Shown in pieces: positions 8,406 to 17,943 of a stretch of 64,000 nucleotides of DNA. Below the pieces are notes generated by a model that worked only from the letters and a program-made list of their open reading frames with translations, had not been told where the DNA came from and made no database searches. This DNA comes from Streptomyces sp. NRRL F-6131 (lineage in GTDB: Bacteria > Actinomycetota > Actinomycetes > Streptomycetales > Streptomycetaceae), in assembly GCA_000719695.1 (NCBI GenBank), contig JOHN01000036.1:1-64000 (forward strand). Direction: 5' to 3'. How positions within the stretch are numbered: position 1 is the first letter of the stretch; every line of letters begins with the position of its first letter. Made by a program: the position numbers and the translations under genes.

Positions 8406-8927
8406 TCAGGCCTCGGGCGGGGCGGGGACGACCAGGACCGGGCAGGCCGCGTGGTGGACCAGGGCGCCGCTGACCGAACCGAGCAGCAGCCGGGTGAAGC
8501 CGCCGTTGCCCCGGGTGCCGACCACCACCGTGTGCTGCCGGGCCGAGGCGGCGAGCAGCACCTCGATCACGTTGCCGAGCACCACGTGGAGGGACAGCTC
8601 GGCGGTGTACGGGCGCGGGCGGGCCTGCTGGACGGCGGCCACCGCGCGGCGCAGGCCGTCCGCCATCGACTCCACCAGGGTCTCCACGCTCTCCTGGACC
8701 AGTTCGGCCATCCCCGGCGGGTAGCCGGTGGGCGCCGGGTTGACGACGGCGAGCACGTACAGCGGCAGGTCGTGGGCCTCGGCCTCGGTCATCGCCCGCT
8801 CCAGGGCCCAGAGCGAGCCGTCGGACCCGTCGCACGCCGCGAGCACGCCGGGCGGGCGGGCCGTCGGCGGGCGGCCGCGCACCGAGAGCACGACGGGCAC
8901 GGTCGGGTCCGGACCGGCACTGGTCAC
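8406..8927 (-). CDS. Universal stress protein family protein
   Basis: This is a single-domain UspA-fold protein of about 173 residues. The C-terminal nucleotide-binding signature is intact: GTRGNGGFTRLLLGSVSGAL fits G-x2-G-x9-G-(S/T), which predicts an ATP-binding subclass. The N-terminal strand carries AACDGSDGSLWALERA, the usual Asp/Ser contact. These proteins bind ATP and respond to hypoxia or stress in actinobacteria, where they are often DevR-regulated; no regulon site was identified here. The frame is open to an ATG at 8990, but GGAGG at 8937-8933 with a five-base spacer favours the GTG at 8927. Confidence 0.87.
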   Translation of the reverse strand: MTSAGPDPTVPVVLSVRGRPPTARPPGVLAACDGSDGSLWALERAMTEAEAHDLPLYVLAVVNPAPTGYPPGMAELVQESVETLVESMADGLRRAVAAVQQARPRPYTAELSLHVVLGNVIEVLLAASARQHTVVVGTRGNGGFTRLLLGSVSGALVHHAACPVLVVPAPPEA

Positions 8928-9131
8928 CACGGCCTCCGTACGGGGGGAGAGAGTGCGGGAGGGGGAGAGGGGGACGGGACGCCTCGCCATGATCGCCGCC
9001 CGGCGCCGTCCCGCGCCCGAGCCGCGCCGATCCGTGCCTTGCCGCGCCTTGTCGTGTCGGACGGGGACGGAGGCGGGACCGGGAGGCCGGGGCCGAGACC
9101 GGGACCGGGACCGGGACCGGGCACCGCAGGG

Positions 9132-11453
9132 TCAGGCGAGGCGGGAGGGCGAGAGGGCGGGGCGCGCGGGGTGCGGGAGGCCGGTCCAGCAGGCGCCGTG
9201 GCGGCGGGCCCGGACCCGGCGGAGCCAGAGTTCGGTGGCCACCAGGTCGGCGAGGCCGGCGAGGGCGGCGGGCGGGAGCGGGGCGCCCGGGTCGGCGGCG
9301 CGGGCGAGGGCGGCCCGGACGGCGGGGAGGTCGATCAGCCCGGCCTCGGCGAGCAGCGGCGCGTCGAAGAGTTCGGTCAGGCCGTCGGCGGCGAGCCGCA
9401 GGCCCGTCCGGGTGGCGGTGGTGCGGTCGGGGCGCGGGGCGCGGCCCCAGTCGGGCGGCAGGTCGGTGCGGCCGGCGCCGGCCAGGACGGCGTGCAGCAG
9501 GGCGTGCCGGGCGCCGGGCTGGAGCCGGACGTCGTCCGGGAGCAGCCGGGCGGCGCGCACCACCTGGTTGTCGAGGAAGGGCGCGTGCAGCCGCTGGCCG
9601 GGCTGTTCGGTGGCGTGCACCAGCGTGCGGAACCCGCGCGCGTGCCGATGGAGGGCGTGCCGGGCCCGGTACGCGCCCGGGTTGTCCCCGGGCGCCGGTT
9701 CGCGCGCCGCCAGGCGCAGCCGCAGGGCGACGGCGGAGAGCGCCTCGTCGGAGAGCCAGCGGGCGGCCGGCCCCGGGACCACCCAGGCGAGGTCGTCCGC
9801 CGAGCGCGCACCGGCCGTACCGGCGCCGTCGGGTATCCGTCGCAGGGTCAGCCGCACGGCGGTGTCGTCGAGCGCGTCCGCGTACCGGACCCGGGCGAGG
9901 CGGTGGGCCGCGCGCACCACGGTGAGCGGGGTCCGCAACGCACCGGCCAGCACGCCGGCGGCGGCCCGGTCGGCGCCGGCCAACGCGGCCACCGGGGAGA
10001 GGAGTTCGCGCGAGCGGCCGGCCCGGACCAGATCGGCCAGCCGGGCCGGGTGCCCGTCCAGGACCTGCCGGGCGCCGTGGCCGGTGAGGTGGTCGGTGCC
10101 GCCCGCCCCGAACCGGGCCTCGGCCCAGGCCGCGGTGACCAGTTCCGGTCCGGGCTCGTCGGTGAGCCGCCCGGCCGTCGGGTCGGCGCGCAGATCGGCG
10201 TACGGGAGGGTGTCGGGGCCGGGGGCGAGCACGGTGCGGCGCAGCCGCGGGACGTCCGGGGCGAGGGCCGGGGCGGCCGGGCCGGCGGCGGTCCCGGGAC
10301 CGCCGGTCCCGGGGGTCTCGCCGAAGGTGACGGCGGCGACCGGTTCGGGGGTGGCCCGCGGTCGGGCGGCCGCGCGGGCCCAGGAGCCCTTCACCGCCCC
10401 GGTCCTGGTCGAACCGGTGTGCGCGGCGGTGGCGGTGGCGGGCAGGAGGTCGGGACCGTCGTCCTCGGACCCGTCGTCCTCGGACCCGTCGCGATCCGCC
10501 TCGGCGGCCGGTGGTCCGGCCTGCGCCCGCCGGGGCCGGGGCGGGCCGGCGGCCGGAGCGGTCGGTCCCGCCGGCCCCGCCCCGAGCGGGACGGCGGCGG
10601 CGAGCAGGGCGACGGTGGCGGAGGCCGTCCCGTAGGAGAGGTCGACCCCGAGCCGGGCCCGCCCGGCCGGACCCGCCGCCGACGGCACCGCCCCGACCGG
10701 GCTGGTGCGGACCCGGAAGCGGACCGACTCCAGCAGCGCCCGGGTGAGCTCCCGGACGGCCGCCGCCTCGCCGCGCCCCGGCGCCCCGTCGGCGCCCGGC
10801 CCGTCGTACCCGGAGACGTACGGCCGCCCGTCGCGGACCGCCAGCGCGTGCCCGGGCGGCACCCGCCGCACTCCGACGTAGGGGGTGCCGGTACCGAGCG
10901 CCTCCGGCGCCTCGGGGCAGGCGAGCCGGGCGGCCAGGTGGCCGGTGTCCAGCGGGGCGCCGACCAGGTCGGCGAGCGGCAGGGCCGCCGTGGCGTACGC
11001 GGTGCCGTCGCCCCACGGGGTGTGGAAGACCGGCCGGGCGCCGGCCAGGTCGGTGAGCAGCACGGTGGAGCGGGTGCCGCTGCGCAGCACCGCGGTGTAG
11101 CTGCCGGGCCAGGTGGTGAGGTGGCGGACGGCGCCGCCGCGGGCGGCGGCCAGGCCGGCGGCGAGTTCGGCGTCGGCGGCGCCGCAGTGGCCGAGCACGG
11201 CGAGGCGGAGGGTGGCGGGGGTGTCCTCGAAGGGGTCGGGGGCGGTGGGGCCGGTGGTGACGACGGCGGCGGCGCCGGGCCGCAGGGTGACCAGCCGGAT
11301 CTCCTCGGGCCGCCAGTCGCCGACCGCCCAGAGCGGGTGGGACCCGGTCCACAGGGGGCGCGCGGCGATCGGGGCGACCACGCCGGGCGGCCGGTGCGCC
11401 GCCGGTGCGCCCGGTCGGGGCGTGCCCGTGCACCAGCCCGTCAGCCACCGCAT
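9132..11453 (-). CDS. Asparagine synthetase / macrolactam cyclase-like protein, degenerate active sites
   Basis: This is a 773-residue protein with an N-terminal region resembling a class II glutamine amidotransferase fold and a C-terminal asparagine-synthase-type ATP pyrophosphatase region. Landmarks include APFLDNQVV (compare the AsnB PFLD motif). The PP-loop position reads LSYGTASAT where LSGGLDSxx is expected, so the conserved Asp is lost. The N terminus starts MRWLTGWC, lacking the catalytic Cys2. About 130 residues of Pro/Ala/Gly low complexity, including a duplicated SEDDG, interrupt the domain. The closest functional relatives I recall are the lasso-peptide macrolactam cyclases of the albusnodin group, but no B protein or precursor peptide is visible nearby. 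Start ATG 11453 follows GGTGGAGGCGCG. Activity is doubtful. Confidence 0.7.
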   Translation of the reverse strand: MRWLTGWCTGTPRPGAPAAHRPPGVVAPIAARPLWTGSHPLWAVGDWRPEEIRLVTLRPGAAAVVTTGPTAPDPFEDTPATLRLAVLGHCGAADAELAAGLAAARGGAVRHLTTWPGSYTAVLRSGTRSTVLLTDLAGARPVFHTPWGDGTAYATAALPLADLVGAPLDTGHLAARLACPEAPEALGTGTPYVGVRRVPPGHALAVRDGRPYVSGYDGPGADGAPGRGEAAAVRELTRALLESVRFRVRTSPVGAVPSAAGPAGRARLGVDLSYGTASATVALLAAAVPLGAGPAGPTAPAAGPPRPRRAQAGPPAAEADRDGSEDDGSEDDGPDLLPATATAAHTGSTRTGAVKGSWARAAARPRATPEPVAAVTFGETPGTGGPGTAAGPAAPALAPDVPRLRRTVLAPGPDTLPYADLRADPTAGRLTDEPGPELVTAAWAEARFGAGGTDHLTGHGARQVLDGHPARLADLVRAGRSRELLSPVAALAGADRAAAGVLAGALRTPLTVVRAAHRLARVRYADALDDTAVRLTLRRIPDGAGTAGARSADDLAWVVPGPAARWLSDEALSAVALRLRLAAREPAPGDNPGAYRARHALHRHARGFRTLVHATEQPGQRLHAPFLDNQVVRAARLLPDDVRLQPGARHALLHAVLAGAGRTDLPPDWGRAPRPDRTTATRTGLRLAADGLTELFDAPLLAEAGLIDLPAVRAALARAADPGAPLPPAALAGLADLVATELWLRRVRARRHGACWTGLPHPARPALSPSRLA

Positions 11454-12095
11454 CGCGCCTCCACCGGACGAGGACCTGCACCGCGGCGCGTCCGCCTCTG
11501 GACGGTCCCCCCTGGCCGGCCCGTGGCGCGCCGCGGTCGGCGCCACCGTGATCCGGCGCGCCGTCAGAAGACATGGTGCCACCGGTTGCGCGTCCGGTGA
11601 CCGGAGTTGTCGTTTCCGGTGCGCGGGCGGGGGCGGTGTCGTACGGGCGTTCCGACCGCGCCGGCGCCGGGCGTCGAACACCGGGCGGGCACCCCCGCCG
11701 GGGCGGCCCGGGCCTTCCCCTCCCCGGCCCGGACCGCCCCGCACGGCGCCCTGTCATGGCCATCGCGAGATGGCCGAAAGGCGTCGCTCGGCCCGGGAGG
11801 GCATCCGCATGCCCTCCCGGACGTCGCCGCCGCCCGCGGGGATGAAGGCGGCGGCATCCCCCGGCCCGCCGGGTCCTCGACGGCGGGCCGACCCACGACC
11901 ACCAGCGAATCGCCGACCAGCCGGTCGGGCCAGGGGGCACGGCCGGGCGCACATCGACACGGGACCGGAGCACGGCACTCCGGCGCTCGGCGCGGACCGC
12001 GCCGGGCGGCCGGATCCGGGCGGTCCGGACCAACCCGCCGGCCCGGACGCCGACCGGGACCGGGCGCGCGATCCCGCCATCCGGAATGCGGCCTC
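11454..12095. other. Intergenic region between cyclase-like gene and TPR regulator
   Basis: These 642 bases lie between two divergent genes. I read all six frames for a small precursor peptide. Nothing has a ribosome binding site, a leader motif and a stop in a sensible arrangement; the open frames are long GC-driven shadows. The right edge leads into the promoter of the TPR regulator. Confidence 0.4.
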
Positions 12096-12124
12096 TTAAC
12101 CCTCGGAACGCGTCCGACTACTCT
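12096..12124 (+). promoter_or_regulatory. Candidate vegetative-type promoter of the NsdA-like gene
   Basis: TTAACC (12096-12101) and TACTCT (12119-12124) are separated by 17 bases. This predicts a transcript starting near 12131, about 64 bases before the ATG. It lies in a locally less GC-rich stretch, as expected for a promoter. Confidence 0.45.
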
Positions 12125-12194
12125 AGGTACAGCAGCTTCGGCCCGGTGCCGCCCGGGCCCCGCGCACAAGGCCGCAGGAGGTGCCGCCGCCACC

Positions 12195-13622
12195 ATGACC
12201 GTCAGCCCACGAGGACCGAACGAACGGCTCGGCACGCTCCTGACCCTGGCCCAGATCAGCAACGCCGGTCTGGCCCGCCGGGTCAACGACCTCGGTGCCC
12301 AACGCGGGTTGACGCTCCGCTACGACAAGACCTCGGTCGCCCGCTGGGTCAGCAAGGGCATGGTGCCGCAGGGCCCCGTCCCGCACCTGATCGCCACCGC
12401 GATCGGCGGCAAGCTCGGCCGGCCCGTGCCGCTGGAGGAGATCGGCCTGGGCGACACCGACCCGGCGCCCGAACTCGGCCTGGCCTTCCCGCGCGAGGTC
12501 CCCGACGCGGTCCGCTCCGCCACCGACCTCTGGCGGGTCGACCTCGACCTGCGGCGCGGCCCCGGCGGCGGCCGCTGGAGCGACAGCCTGGCCGGCACCT
12601 TCTCGGTCGCCGCGTACGCGACCCCGGTCTCCCGCTGGCTGATCACCCCCGCCGACGGCTCGGTGGCCCGTGAGGTGCCGCGCGCGCCCGCCGAGACGGG
12701 CTCGTACCGGGTCGGCCACTCGGACGCCGCCAAGCTCCGCGAGGCCGCCCAGGAGGCCCGCCGCTGGGACTCCAAGTACGGCGGCGGCGACTGGCGTTCG
12801 TCGATGGTGCCGGAGTGCCTGCGGGTCGAGGCGGCACCGCTGCTGCTCGCCTCGTACAGCGACGCGGTGGGCCGGGCGCTGTTCGGCGCGACGGCCGAAC
12901 TCACCCGGCTGGCCGGCTGGATGGCCTTCGACACCGGCCAGCACGAGGCCGCCCAGCGCTACTACATCCAGGCCCTGCGGCTCGCCCGGGCCGCCGCGGA
13001 CGTCCCGCTCGGCGGCTACGTGCTGGCCTCGATGAGCCTCCAGGCCGGTTACCGGGGCTTCGCCGAGGAGGCCGTCGACCTCGCCCAGGCCGCGCTGGAG
13101 CGCAACCGGGGCCTGGCCACCGCCCGGACCATGAGCTTCTTCCACCTGGTCGAGGCCCGGGCGCAGGCCAAGGCCCGGAACGCACCGGCGTGCGCGACGG
13201 CGCTCGGCGCGGCGGAGAGCGCGCTCGAACGGGCGCGCGCCGGAGATCCCGATCCGGCGTGGATCGACTTCTACGCCTACGACCGGCTGGCCGCCGACGC
13301 CGCCGAGTGCTTCCGCGACCTGGGGGTGCCCGCCAAGGTCCGCCAGTTCACCCGGGAGGCGCTGGCCCGCCCCACCGAGGGGTTCGTCCGCTCGCACGGC
13401 CTGCGGCTGGTGGTCTCCGCGATGGCCGAGGCCGAGGCGGGCAACCTGGACGCGGCGGTCGCGGCCGGCGAGCGCGCCGTCGACGTGGCCGGGCGGATCT
13501 CCTCGCAGCGCAGCCGCGAGTACGTGGTGGAGATGCTGCGCCGGCTGGAGCCGTTCCAGGGCGAGCGCCGGGTCCGCGACCTGACCGAGCGCGCCCGCGC
13601 GGTGATCGTCGCCCCGGCCTGA
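12195..13622 (+). CDS. NsdA-like / sporulation-associated TPR regulator
   Basis: This is a 475-residue protein with an N-terminal helix-turn-helix-like region (about 12-60, [17 protein letters not shown] then [10 protein letters not shown]). A long helical C-terminal half follows, with tetratricopeptide-type repeats around [20 protein letters not shown] and [16 protein letters not shown]. The architecture matches the NsdA family of Streptomyces negative regulators of differentiation and antibiotic production, and the SCO4114-type sporulation-associated protein. The neighbours (lhgO, trmB, prsW) match that locus as I remember it. ATG 12195 is 13 bases after AGGAGG (12176-12181), a long spacing, but no closer in-frame start exists. 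The function is inferred from the family; the target genes are not evident. Confidence 0.8.
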   Translation: MTVSPRGPNERLGTLLTLAQISNAGLARRVNDLGAQRGLTLRYDKTSVARWVSKGMVPQGPVPHLIATAIGGKLGRPVPLEEIGLGDTDPAPELGLAFPREVPDAVRSATDLWRVDLDLRRGPGGGRWSDSLAGTFSVAAYATPVSRWLITPADGSVAREVPRAPAETGSYRVGHSDAAKLREAAQEARRWDSKYGGGDWRSSMVPECLRVEAAPLLLASYSDAVGRALFGATAELTRLAGWMAFDTGQHEAAQRYYIQALRLARAAADVPLGGYVLASMSLQAGYRGFAEEAVDLAQAALERNRGLATARTMSFFHLVEARAQAKARNAPACATALGAAESALERARAGDPDPAWIDFYAYDRLAADAAECFRDLGVPAKVRQFTREALARPTEGFVRSHGLRLVVSAMAEAEAGNLDAAVAAGERAVDVAGRISSQRSREYVVEMLRRLEPFQGERRVRDLTERARAVIVAPA

Positions 13623-13667
13623 CCACCGGGCACCCGTGCGTGCCGGACCGGGCGTACCGGGCCGCGG

Positions 13668-13727
13668 GCACCGGCACCCCACGCACCGGCACCCCACGCA
13701 CCGGCACCAGGCGCACCGGCACCCCCG
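13668..13727. repeat. 15-bp tandem repeat, about four copies
   Basis: The unit GCACCGGCACCCCAC is repeated four times with slight decay in copies three and four. It lies in the 199-base gap between the TPR regulator and lhgO. Confidence 0.85.
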
Positions 13728-13821
13728 GCCGAAAGCGCCCCGGGCCCCCTCGACCCGCCCCCGCCGTCGTGGCAGCATCGCGGACGGACGGGGGCCGGTC
13801 GGACGAAACGAGGAGCGGACC

Positions 13822-15060
13822 GTGCGCTACGACGTCGACGTGCTGGTGGTGGGGGGCGGGATCGTCGGGCTCGCCACGGCGTACGCGCTGAGCGCGGCCC
13901 GGCCCGGGCTCCGGCTCACCGTGCTGGAGAAGGAACCCGGCCTGGCCGCCCACCAGACCGGGCGCAACAGCGGGGTCATCCACAGCGGCGTCTACTACCG
14001 GCCGGGTTCGCTGAAGGCCCGGTACGCGGTGGCCGGTGCCGCCGAGATGGTGGAGTTCTGCCGGACCCACGGGATCCCCCACGAGGTGACCGGGAAGCTG
14101 ATCGTGGCCACCGGGCCGGCCGAACTCGACCGGCTGCGCGCGCTGGCCGACCGCGGCCGGGCCAACGGCATCCCGGTCACCGAGCTGGACCGCCGGGGCA
14201 TCGCCGCGTACGAGCCGCAGGTCACCGGCGTCGCCGGACTGCACATCGGGACCACCGGCATCTGCGACTTCCCCGTCGTGGCCGCCACGTACGCACGACT
14301 GGCCCGGGAGGCCGGGGCGGAGATCCGCACCGGCGCCGAGCTGCGCGCCGTCGCCCGGCGGGCCGACGGGGTCACCGTGCAGACCTCGGCCGGCGAACTG
14401 CGCTGCCAGGTGCTGGTGAACTGCGCCGGCCTGCACAGCGACCGGATCGCCCGACTGGCCGGCGACGACCCCGGGGTGCGGATCGTGCCGTTCCGCGGCG
14501 AGTACTACGAACTGGTGAAGGAGCGGAGGGAGTTGGTCCGCGGACTGGTCTACCCGGTGCCCGACCCGGCGTTCCCGTTCCTGGGCGTCCACCTGACCCG
14601 GGGCGTGCACGGCGACGTGCACGTCGGCCCGAACGCGGTGCCCGCGCTGGCCCGCGAGGGCTACGACTGGCGCACCGTCCGGCCGCGCGAGCTCGCCGGC
14701 ACCGCGGCCTTCCCCGGCACCTGGCGGATCGCCCGCCGGCACTGGCGGTACGAGGTCGGCGAGCTGCACCGTTCGCTCTCCAAGCGGGCGTTCACCACGG
14801 CCGTCCAGCGGCTGCTGCCGGCCGTCACCGCGGCCGACCTGGTCCGGGCCGCGGCGGGGGTCCGGGCCCAGGCGGTGGCCCGGGACGGTTCGCTGCTGGA
14901 CGACTTCGCCTTCGCCGGCTTCGACCCCGACGACCCCCGCTCCACCCGCCGCCTGGTGCACGTGCTGAACGCGCCCTCCCCGGCGGCGACGGCCTCGCTG
15001 CCGATCGGCCGGGAGGTGGCCCGCCGGGCACTGGCCGCCCTCGCGGCGGGCGGCCGGTGA
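13822..15060 (+). CDS. lhgO: L-2-hydroxyglutarate oxidase
   Basis: This is a 412-residue FAD-dependent oxidoreductase of the DAO superfamily. It oxidises L-2-hydroxyglutarate to 2-oxoglutarate, a metabolite-repair step that clears a side product of the TCA cycle. The dinucleotide-binding motif VVGGGIVGLATAYAL is at residues 9-23. It is followed by the family signature HQTGRNSGVIHSGVYY and by VPFRGEYYEL in the substrate-side domain. Length matches LhgO/YgaF. The GTG start at 13822 follows GAGGAGCGGACC. It is co-directional with trmB (137 bases downstream) but the gap does not suggest tight coupling. Confidence 0.93.
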   Translation: MRYDVDVLVVGGGIVGLATAYALSAARPGLRLTVLEKEPGLAAHQTGRNSGVIHSGVYYRPGSLKARYAVAGAAEMVEFCRTHGIPHEVTGKLIVATGPAELDRLRALADRGRANGIPVTELDRRGIAAYEPQVTGVAGLHIGTTGICDFPVVAATYARLAREAGAEIRTGAELRAVARRADGVTVQTSAGELRCQVLVNCAGLHSDRIARLAGDDPGVRIVPFRGEYYELVKERRELVRGLVYPVPDPAFPFLGVHLTRGVHGDVHVGPNAVPALAREGYDWRTVRPRELAGTAAFPGTWRIARRHWRYEVGELHRSLSKRAFTTAVQRLLPAVTAADLVRAAAGVRAQAVARDGSLLDDFAFAGFDPDDPRSTRRLVHVLNAPSPAATASLPIGREVARRALAALAAGGR

Positions 15061-15196
15061 CCGCCCGCCGCACGACCGGGGCGACGGTCGCGGGCGCGGC
15101 GGCCCGGACGGACGCGTGGACGGACACCGGGACGGACGTGGGGACGGTCACAGGCCCTGCGGCCCGCGCCCGGCGGCCCCGTAGACTCGGTTGATT

Positions 15197-16027
15197 GTGA
15201 CTGCCACCGCCCCGATCCCCCAGCAATCGCCCTCCGCCCGGCTCTCCGCGGCGCCCGCCGCGTACCCCGCGCCGATGTACCCGCACAAGGCCACCGAGGC
15301 CCAGCACAGCGAGCGGCGCATCCGCAGCTTCCAGCCGCGCCGGGGGCGGATGACCAACGCCCAGGCGGGCGCGCTGGACCGGAGCTGGGAGAAGTACGGC
15401 ATCGCGATCGACGGCAGCCCGCTCGACCTGCCCGCGCTCTTCGACGGCCTGCCGGTCACCCTGGAGATCGGCTTCGGCATGGGCGAGACCACCGCCGCGA
15501 TGGCCGCCGCCGACCCCGCCACGGGCATCCTGGCCGCCGACGTCCACACCCCCGGCCACGGCAACCTGCTCGGGCTGCTGGAGCGCGACGGCAGCACGAA
15601 CGTCCGGCCCGCCGCCGGTGACGCCGTGATCCTGCTGCGCGACATGCTCCAGGACGCCTCGCTGGCCGGCCTGCGGGTCTACTTCGCCGACCCGTGGCCC
15701 AAGCCGAAGCACCACAAGCGCCGGCTGGTCCAGGAGTCCTTCCTGGAGCTGGTCCTCCCCCGGCTGGCGCCCGGCGCGCTGGTGCACTGCGCCACCGACT
15801 GGGAGCCGTACGCCGAGCAGATGCTCGCCGTGCTGTCCGCGTCGCCCGAGCTGGAGAACCTCCACCCCGAGGGTGACGGCACCGGCTGGCTGGAGCCGGC
15901 GGACCACCCGGACGGCTCCGTCCCGGGTTACGCGCCGCGACCCGACTGGCGCCCGGTCACCAAGTTCGAACGGGCCGGCATCGCCAAGGGCCACGTGGTG
16001 CACGACCTGCTGTTCCGCCGCCGCTGA
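15197..16027 (+). CDS. trmB: tRNA (guanine-N7-)-methyltransferase
   Basis: This is a 276-residue class I SAM-dependent methyltransferase that forms m7G46 in the variable loop of tRNA. The SAM-binding motif is LEIGFGMGETT and the TrmB signature FADPWPKPKHHKRRLVQ is intact. The C-terminal substrate-binding TKFERAG motif is also present. About 50 extra N-terminal residues are Ala/Pro-rich, as is common in Streptomyces. I chose GTG 15197 rather than the TTG at 15191. Confidence 0.95.
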   Translation: MTATAPIPQQSPSARLSAAPAAYPAPMYPHKATEAQHSERRIRSFQPRRGRMTNAQAGALDRSWEKYGIAIDGSPLDLPALFDGLPVTLEIGFGMGETTAAMAAADPATGILAADVHTPGHGNLLGLLERDGSTNVRPAAGDAVILLRDMLQDASLAGLRVYFADPWPKPKHHKRRLVQESFLELVLPRLAPGALVHCATDWEPYAEQMLAVLSASPELENLHPEGDGTGWLEPADHPDGSVPGYAPRPDWRPVTKFERAGIAKGHVVHDLLFRRR

Positions 16028-16144
16028 ACCCCCGCCGGGCGTTCGACCCGGCCGGCCCGTGACCCCGCCGGCGGGTCCCTCCCCGGCGGGAGCCCCGCCC
16101 CGAACCGGCCCGACCGCCCGGCGGCTTGGCCTACCCTGTGCCGG

Positions 16145-17560
16145 GTGAGCACCCCGTCCGGCGGTGGGTACCACATCACCGTGCGGGCCGCCGACGACCG
16201 AGAGATGCCCACGCCCACCGCCGGTACCCGGACCATCCCGGGGCCGCGGAGGCGCCGGGCCCACCGGCTCCTGCCCGGGCCGGGCCGCACCGCCGCACCG
16301 GCCCCCGTCGCGGGCCCGGACGGCGCCCCGCCGGAGGGACCGGCCCCCCGCCGCCCGCTCCGCCCGGCGGCCTTCTCCGCCGTGACCGCGACGATCGTGC
16401 TGGCCCTGGCCGGCTGCGGGGTGCTGATCCTCCACCTCGTCCGCCGTCAGACCGGCACCGCCGGACTGCTGGTCGGCCTCGGGCTCGCGATGGTCCCGCT
16501 GCCCTTCGTGCTCGGCGGGCTGGCCTGGCTCAACCAGACCGCCCGCGTCCCGCTGCGGCACACCGTCTTCTGCCTCGGCTGGGGCGCCTGCGCCGCCACC
16601 ACCGTGGCCATCCTCGCCAACGGCTGGACCAGCACCTACCTGACCGCCCACCAGGGCAGCCTCGGTGAGGCGCTGGGCGCCGACCTGGTCACCCCGGTGA
16701 TCGAGGAGAGTGCGAAGGCCGCCGCCCTGCTCGTCCTGCTGCTGCCGGTCGCCCGCCGGCCGCGCTGCGGGGCCCGCCCCGGCGGCCGGCCCTGCGCCGC
16801 CGTGCTGCACCGGCTGCCCGGCCCCCGGCAGCCGCACGGGTACGGGCACGGGCCCGCCCTGCCGCACGCCCGCGGCCGACTGCGGCTGCGTCCCGACCCG
16901 CGCCAGCGCGCGCTGCCGCACCGGCGGGGCGCGACGGCCGCCGGCGCCGACGGGCGGACGCCGGTGCCCGGCCGCCGCCGGGCGCGCTCCCGGCCGCGCA
17001 CCCTGGCCGCCGGGGTGGTCCTCGGCGGCATCACCGCCTGCGGGTTCGCCTTCACCGAGAACGCGCTCTACCTGGGGCGGGCGTTCACCGACGACCAGCA
17101 GCAGCGGCTGGACAGCATCGGCCTCGGCGAGTCGCCCAGCCTGCGGGACTTCGACGGCACCGTGCAGACCTTCGTGCTGCGCGGTCTGCTCTCGCCGTTC
17201 GCCCATCCGCTGTTCACCGCGCTGGCCGGGCTGGGCCTGGCGGTGACCCTCACCACCGGGCGCCGCCGACTGGCCAGGCTGGCGGCGCCGACCGGGCTGG
17301 TCCTGTCGATGGCCCTGCACGGGACCTGGAACGCCGCCGCGGACCTCGGCACGCACGGCTTCCTCCTGGTGTACGCGGTGCTGATGGTGCCCTGCTTCGC
17401 GGCGCTGGTCTGCTTCGCCGCCTGGGCCCGGTCACGGGCCGGCCGGCACCCCGGCCGGGCTGGGCCGGGGAGCCTGCGGACCCGGGCCGCGGGGCGGATC
17501 GCCCCCCTCCTCGGGGACCGGCTGGGCGGGTGGCTCGGGGGGCGGCCGGGAGGACCGTGA
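16145..17560 (+). CDS. PrsW family intramembrane metalloprotease with Arg-rich insertion
   Basis: This is a 471-residue polytopic membrane protein. The catalytic motifs of PrsW are present in order: EESAK at about residue 184, FAFTENALYLG near 300, FAHPLFTALAG near 354 and MALHGTWN near 391. At least eight hydrophobic helices are predicted. PrsW proteases cleave membrane anti-sigma factors (RsiW in Bacillus), so a role in sigma release is plausible; the substrate is unknown. An Arg/Pro/His-rich hydrophilic stretch of about 75 residues (roughly 205-285) sits between the EExxK helix and the FTEN helix, where relatives have a short loop. The frame stays open through it. The GTG start at 16145 is the first in-frame start with coding character. 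Confidence 0.87.
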   Translation: MSTPSGGGYHITVRAADDREMPTPTAGTRTIPGPRRRRAHRLLPGPGRTAAPAPVAGPDGAPPEGPAPRRPLRPAAFSAVTATIVLALAGCGVLILHLVRRQTGTAGLLVGLGLAMVPLPFVLGGLAWLNQTARVPLRHTVFCLGWGACAATTVAILANGWTSTYLTAHQGSLGEALGADLVTPVIEESAKAAALLVLLLPVARRPRCGARPGGRPCAAVLHRLPGPRQPHGYGHGPALPHARGRLRLRPDPRQRALPHRRGATAAGADGRTPVPGRRRARSRPRTLAAGVVLGGITACGFAFTENALYLGRAFTDDQQQRLDSIGLGESPSLRDFDGTVQTFVLRGLLSPFAHPLFTALAGLGLAVTLTTGRRRLARLAAPTGLVLSMALHGTWNAAADLGTHGFLLVYAVLMVPCFAALVCFAAWARSRAGRHPGRAGPGSLRTRAAGRIAPLLGDRLGGWLGGRPGGP

Positions 17561-17610
17561 GGAAGCGATTTCCCATCCGCGCGATCTCCCCGTATTGTGG
17601 TGTTCACCGA

Positions 17611-17684
17611 CGCGGGGTGGAGCAGCTCGGTAGCTCGCTGGGCTCATAACCCAGAGGTCGCAGGTTCAAATCCTGTCCCCGCTA
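17611..17684 (+). tRNA. Initiator tRNA-fMet (anticodon CAT)
   Basis: The sequence folds as a complete cloverleaf with anticodon CAT. It shows the initiator hallmarks: an unpaired C1 with T72 and three consecutive G-C pairs in the anticodon stem (GGG...CCC flanking CTCATAA). The 3-prime CCA is not encoded. A strong hairpin terminator follows 11 bases later. Confidence 0.97.
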
Positions 17685-17695
17685 CTCAGTAGCAC

Positions 17696-17725
17696 GAAAG
17701 CCCGGAGGCTCGCCTCCGGGCTTTC
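17696..17725 (+). terminator. Terminator hairpin after tRNA-fMet
   Basis: Perfect 14-bp arms GAAAGCCCGGAGGC (17696-17709) and GCCTCCGGGCTTTC (17712-17725) with a two-base gap. There is no U-tract, as is usual in Streptomyces. Confidence 0.9.
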
Positions 17726-17943
17726 GGCGTTCCCGGGCCGTGGGGCACCGGCCGACCGGCACCGGCCGAACGCGGCCGACCTCGACCGCGACGGACCAGG
17801 GCGTCCACGACCTGCCACGGTCCTGCCACGAAGGGGTAACAACGCGGGCCGGGCAAGATCCACCGATCGGCGTAAGCGATCATACTGAGTGAAAAGATGA
17901 CCCGTTCGGATGCGGACCATCGCTCCGAGTTAGGAACACGCTC

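Noticed and set aside
9093..9122. GGGACC hexamer repeat before the cyclase-like gene
   Set aside because: It is short (about four copies) and typical of high-GC intergenic sequence; no function is suggested.
7621..12033. A 1470-codon open frame on the reverse strand covering three genes
   Set aside because: It is a GC-driven frame fusion. Only its 3-prime part (7621-8325) is a real gene with a DsbA motif; the rest is antisense or out of frame to the universal stress and cyclase-like genes.
11454..12194. Lasso peptide precursor beside the cyclase-like gene
   Set aside because: No short frame has a leader with the Y-P-L...T-G pattern and a Gly-started core with Asp/Glu at position 7-9. The peptide ending in RWHHVF (stop at 11564) does not fit.
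13668..13727. CRISPR-like or origin-like repeat
   Set aside because: It is a simple 15-bp GC tandem repeat of four copies with no spacers and no DnaA boxes.
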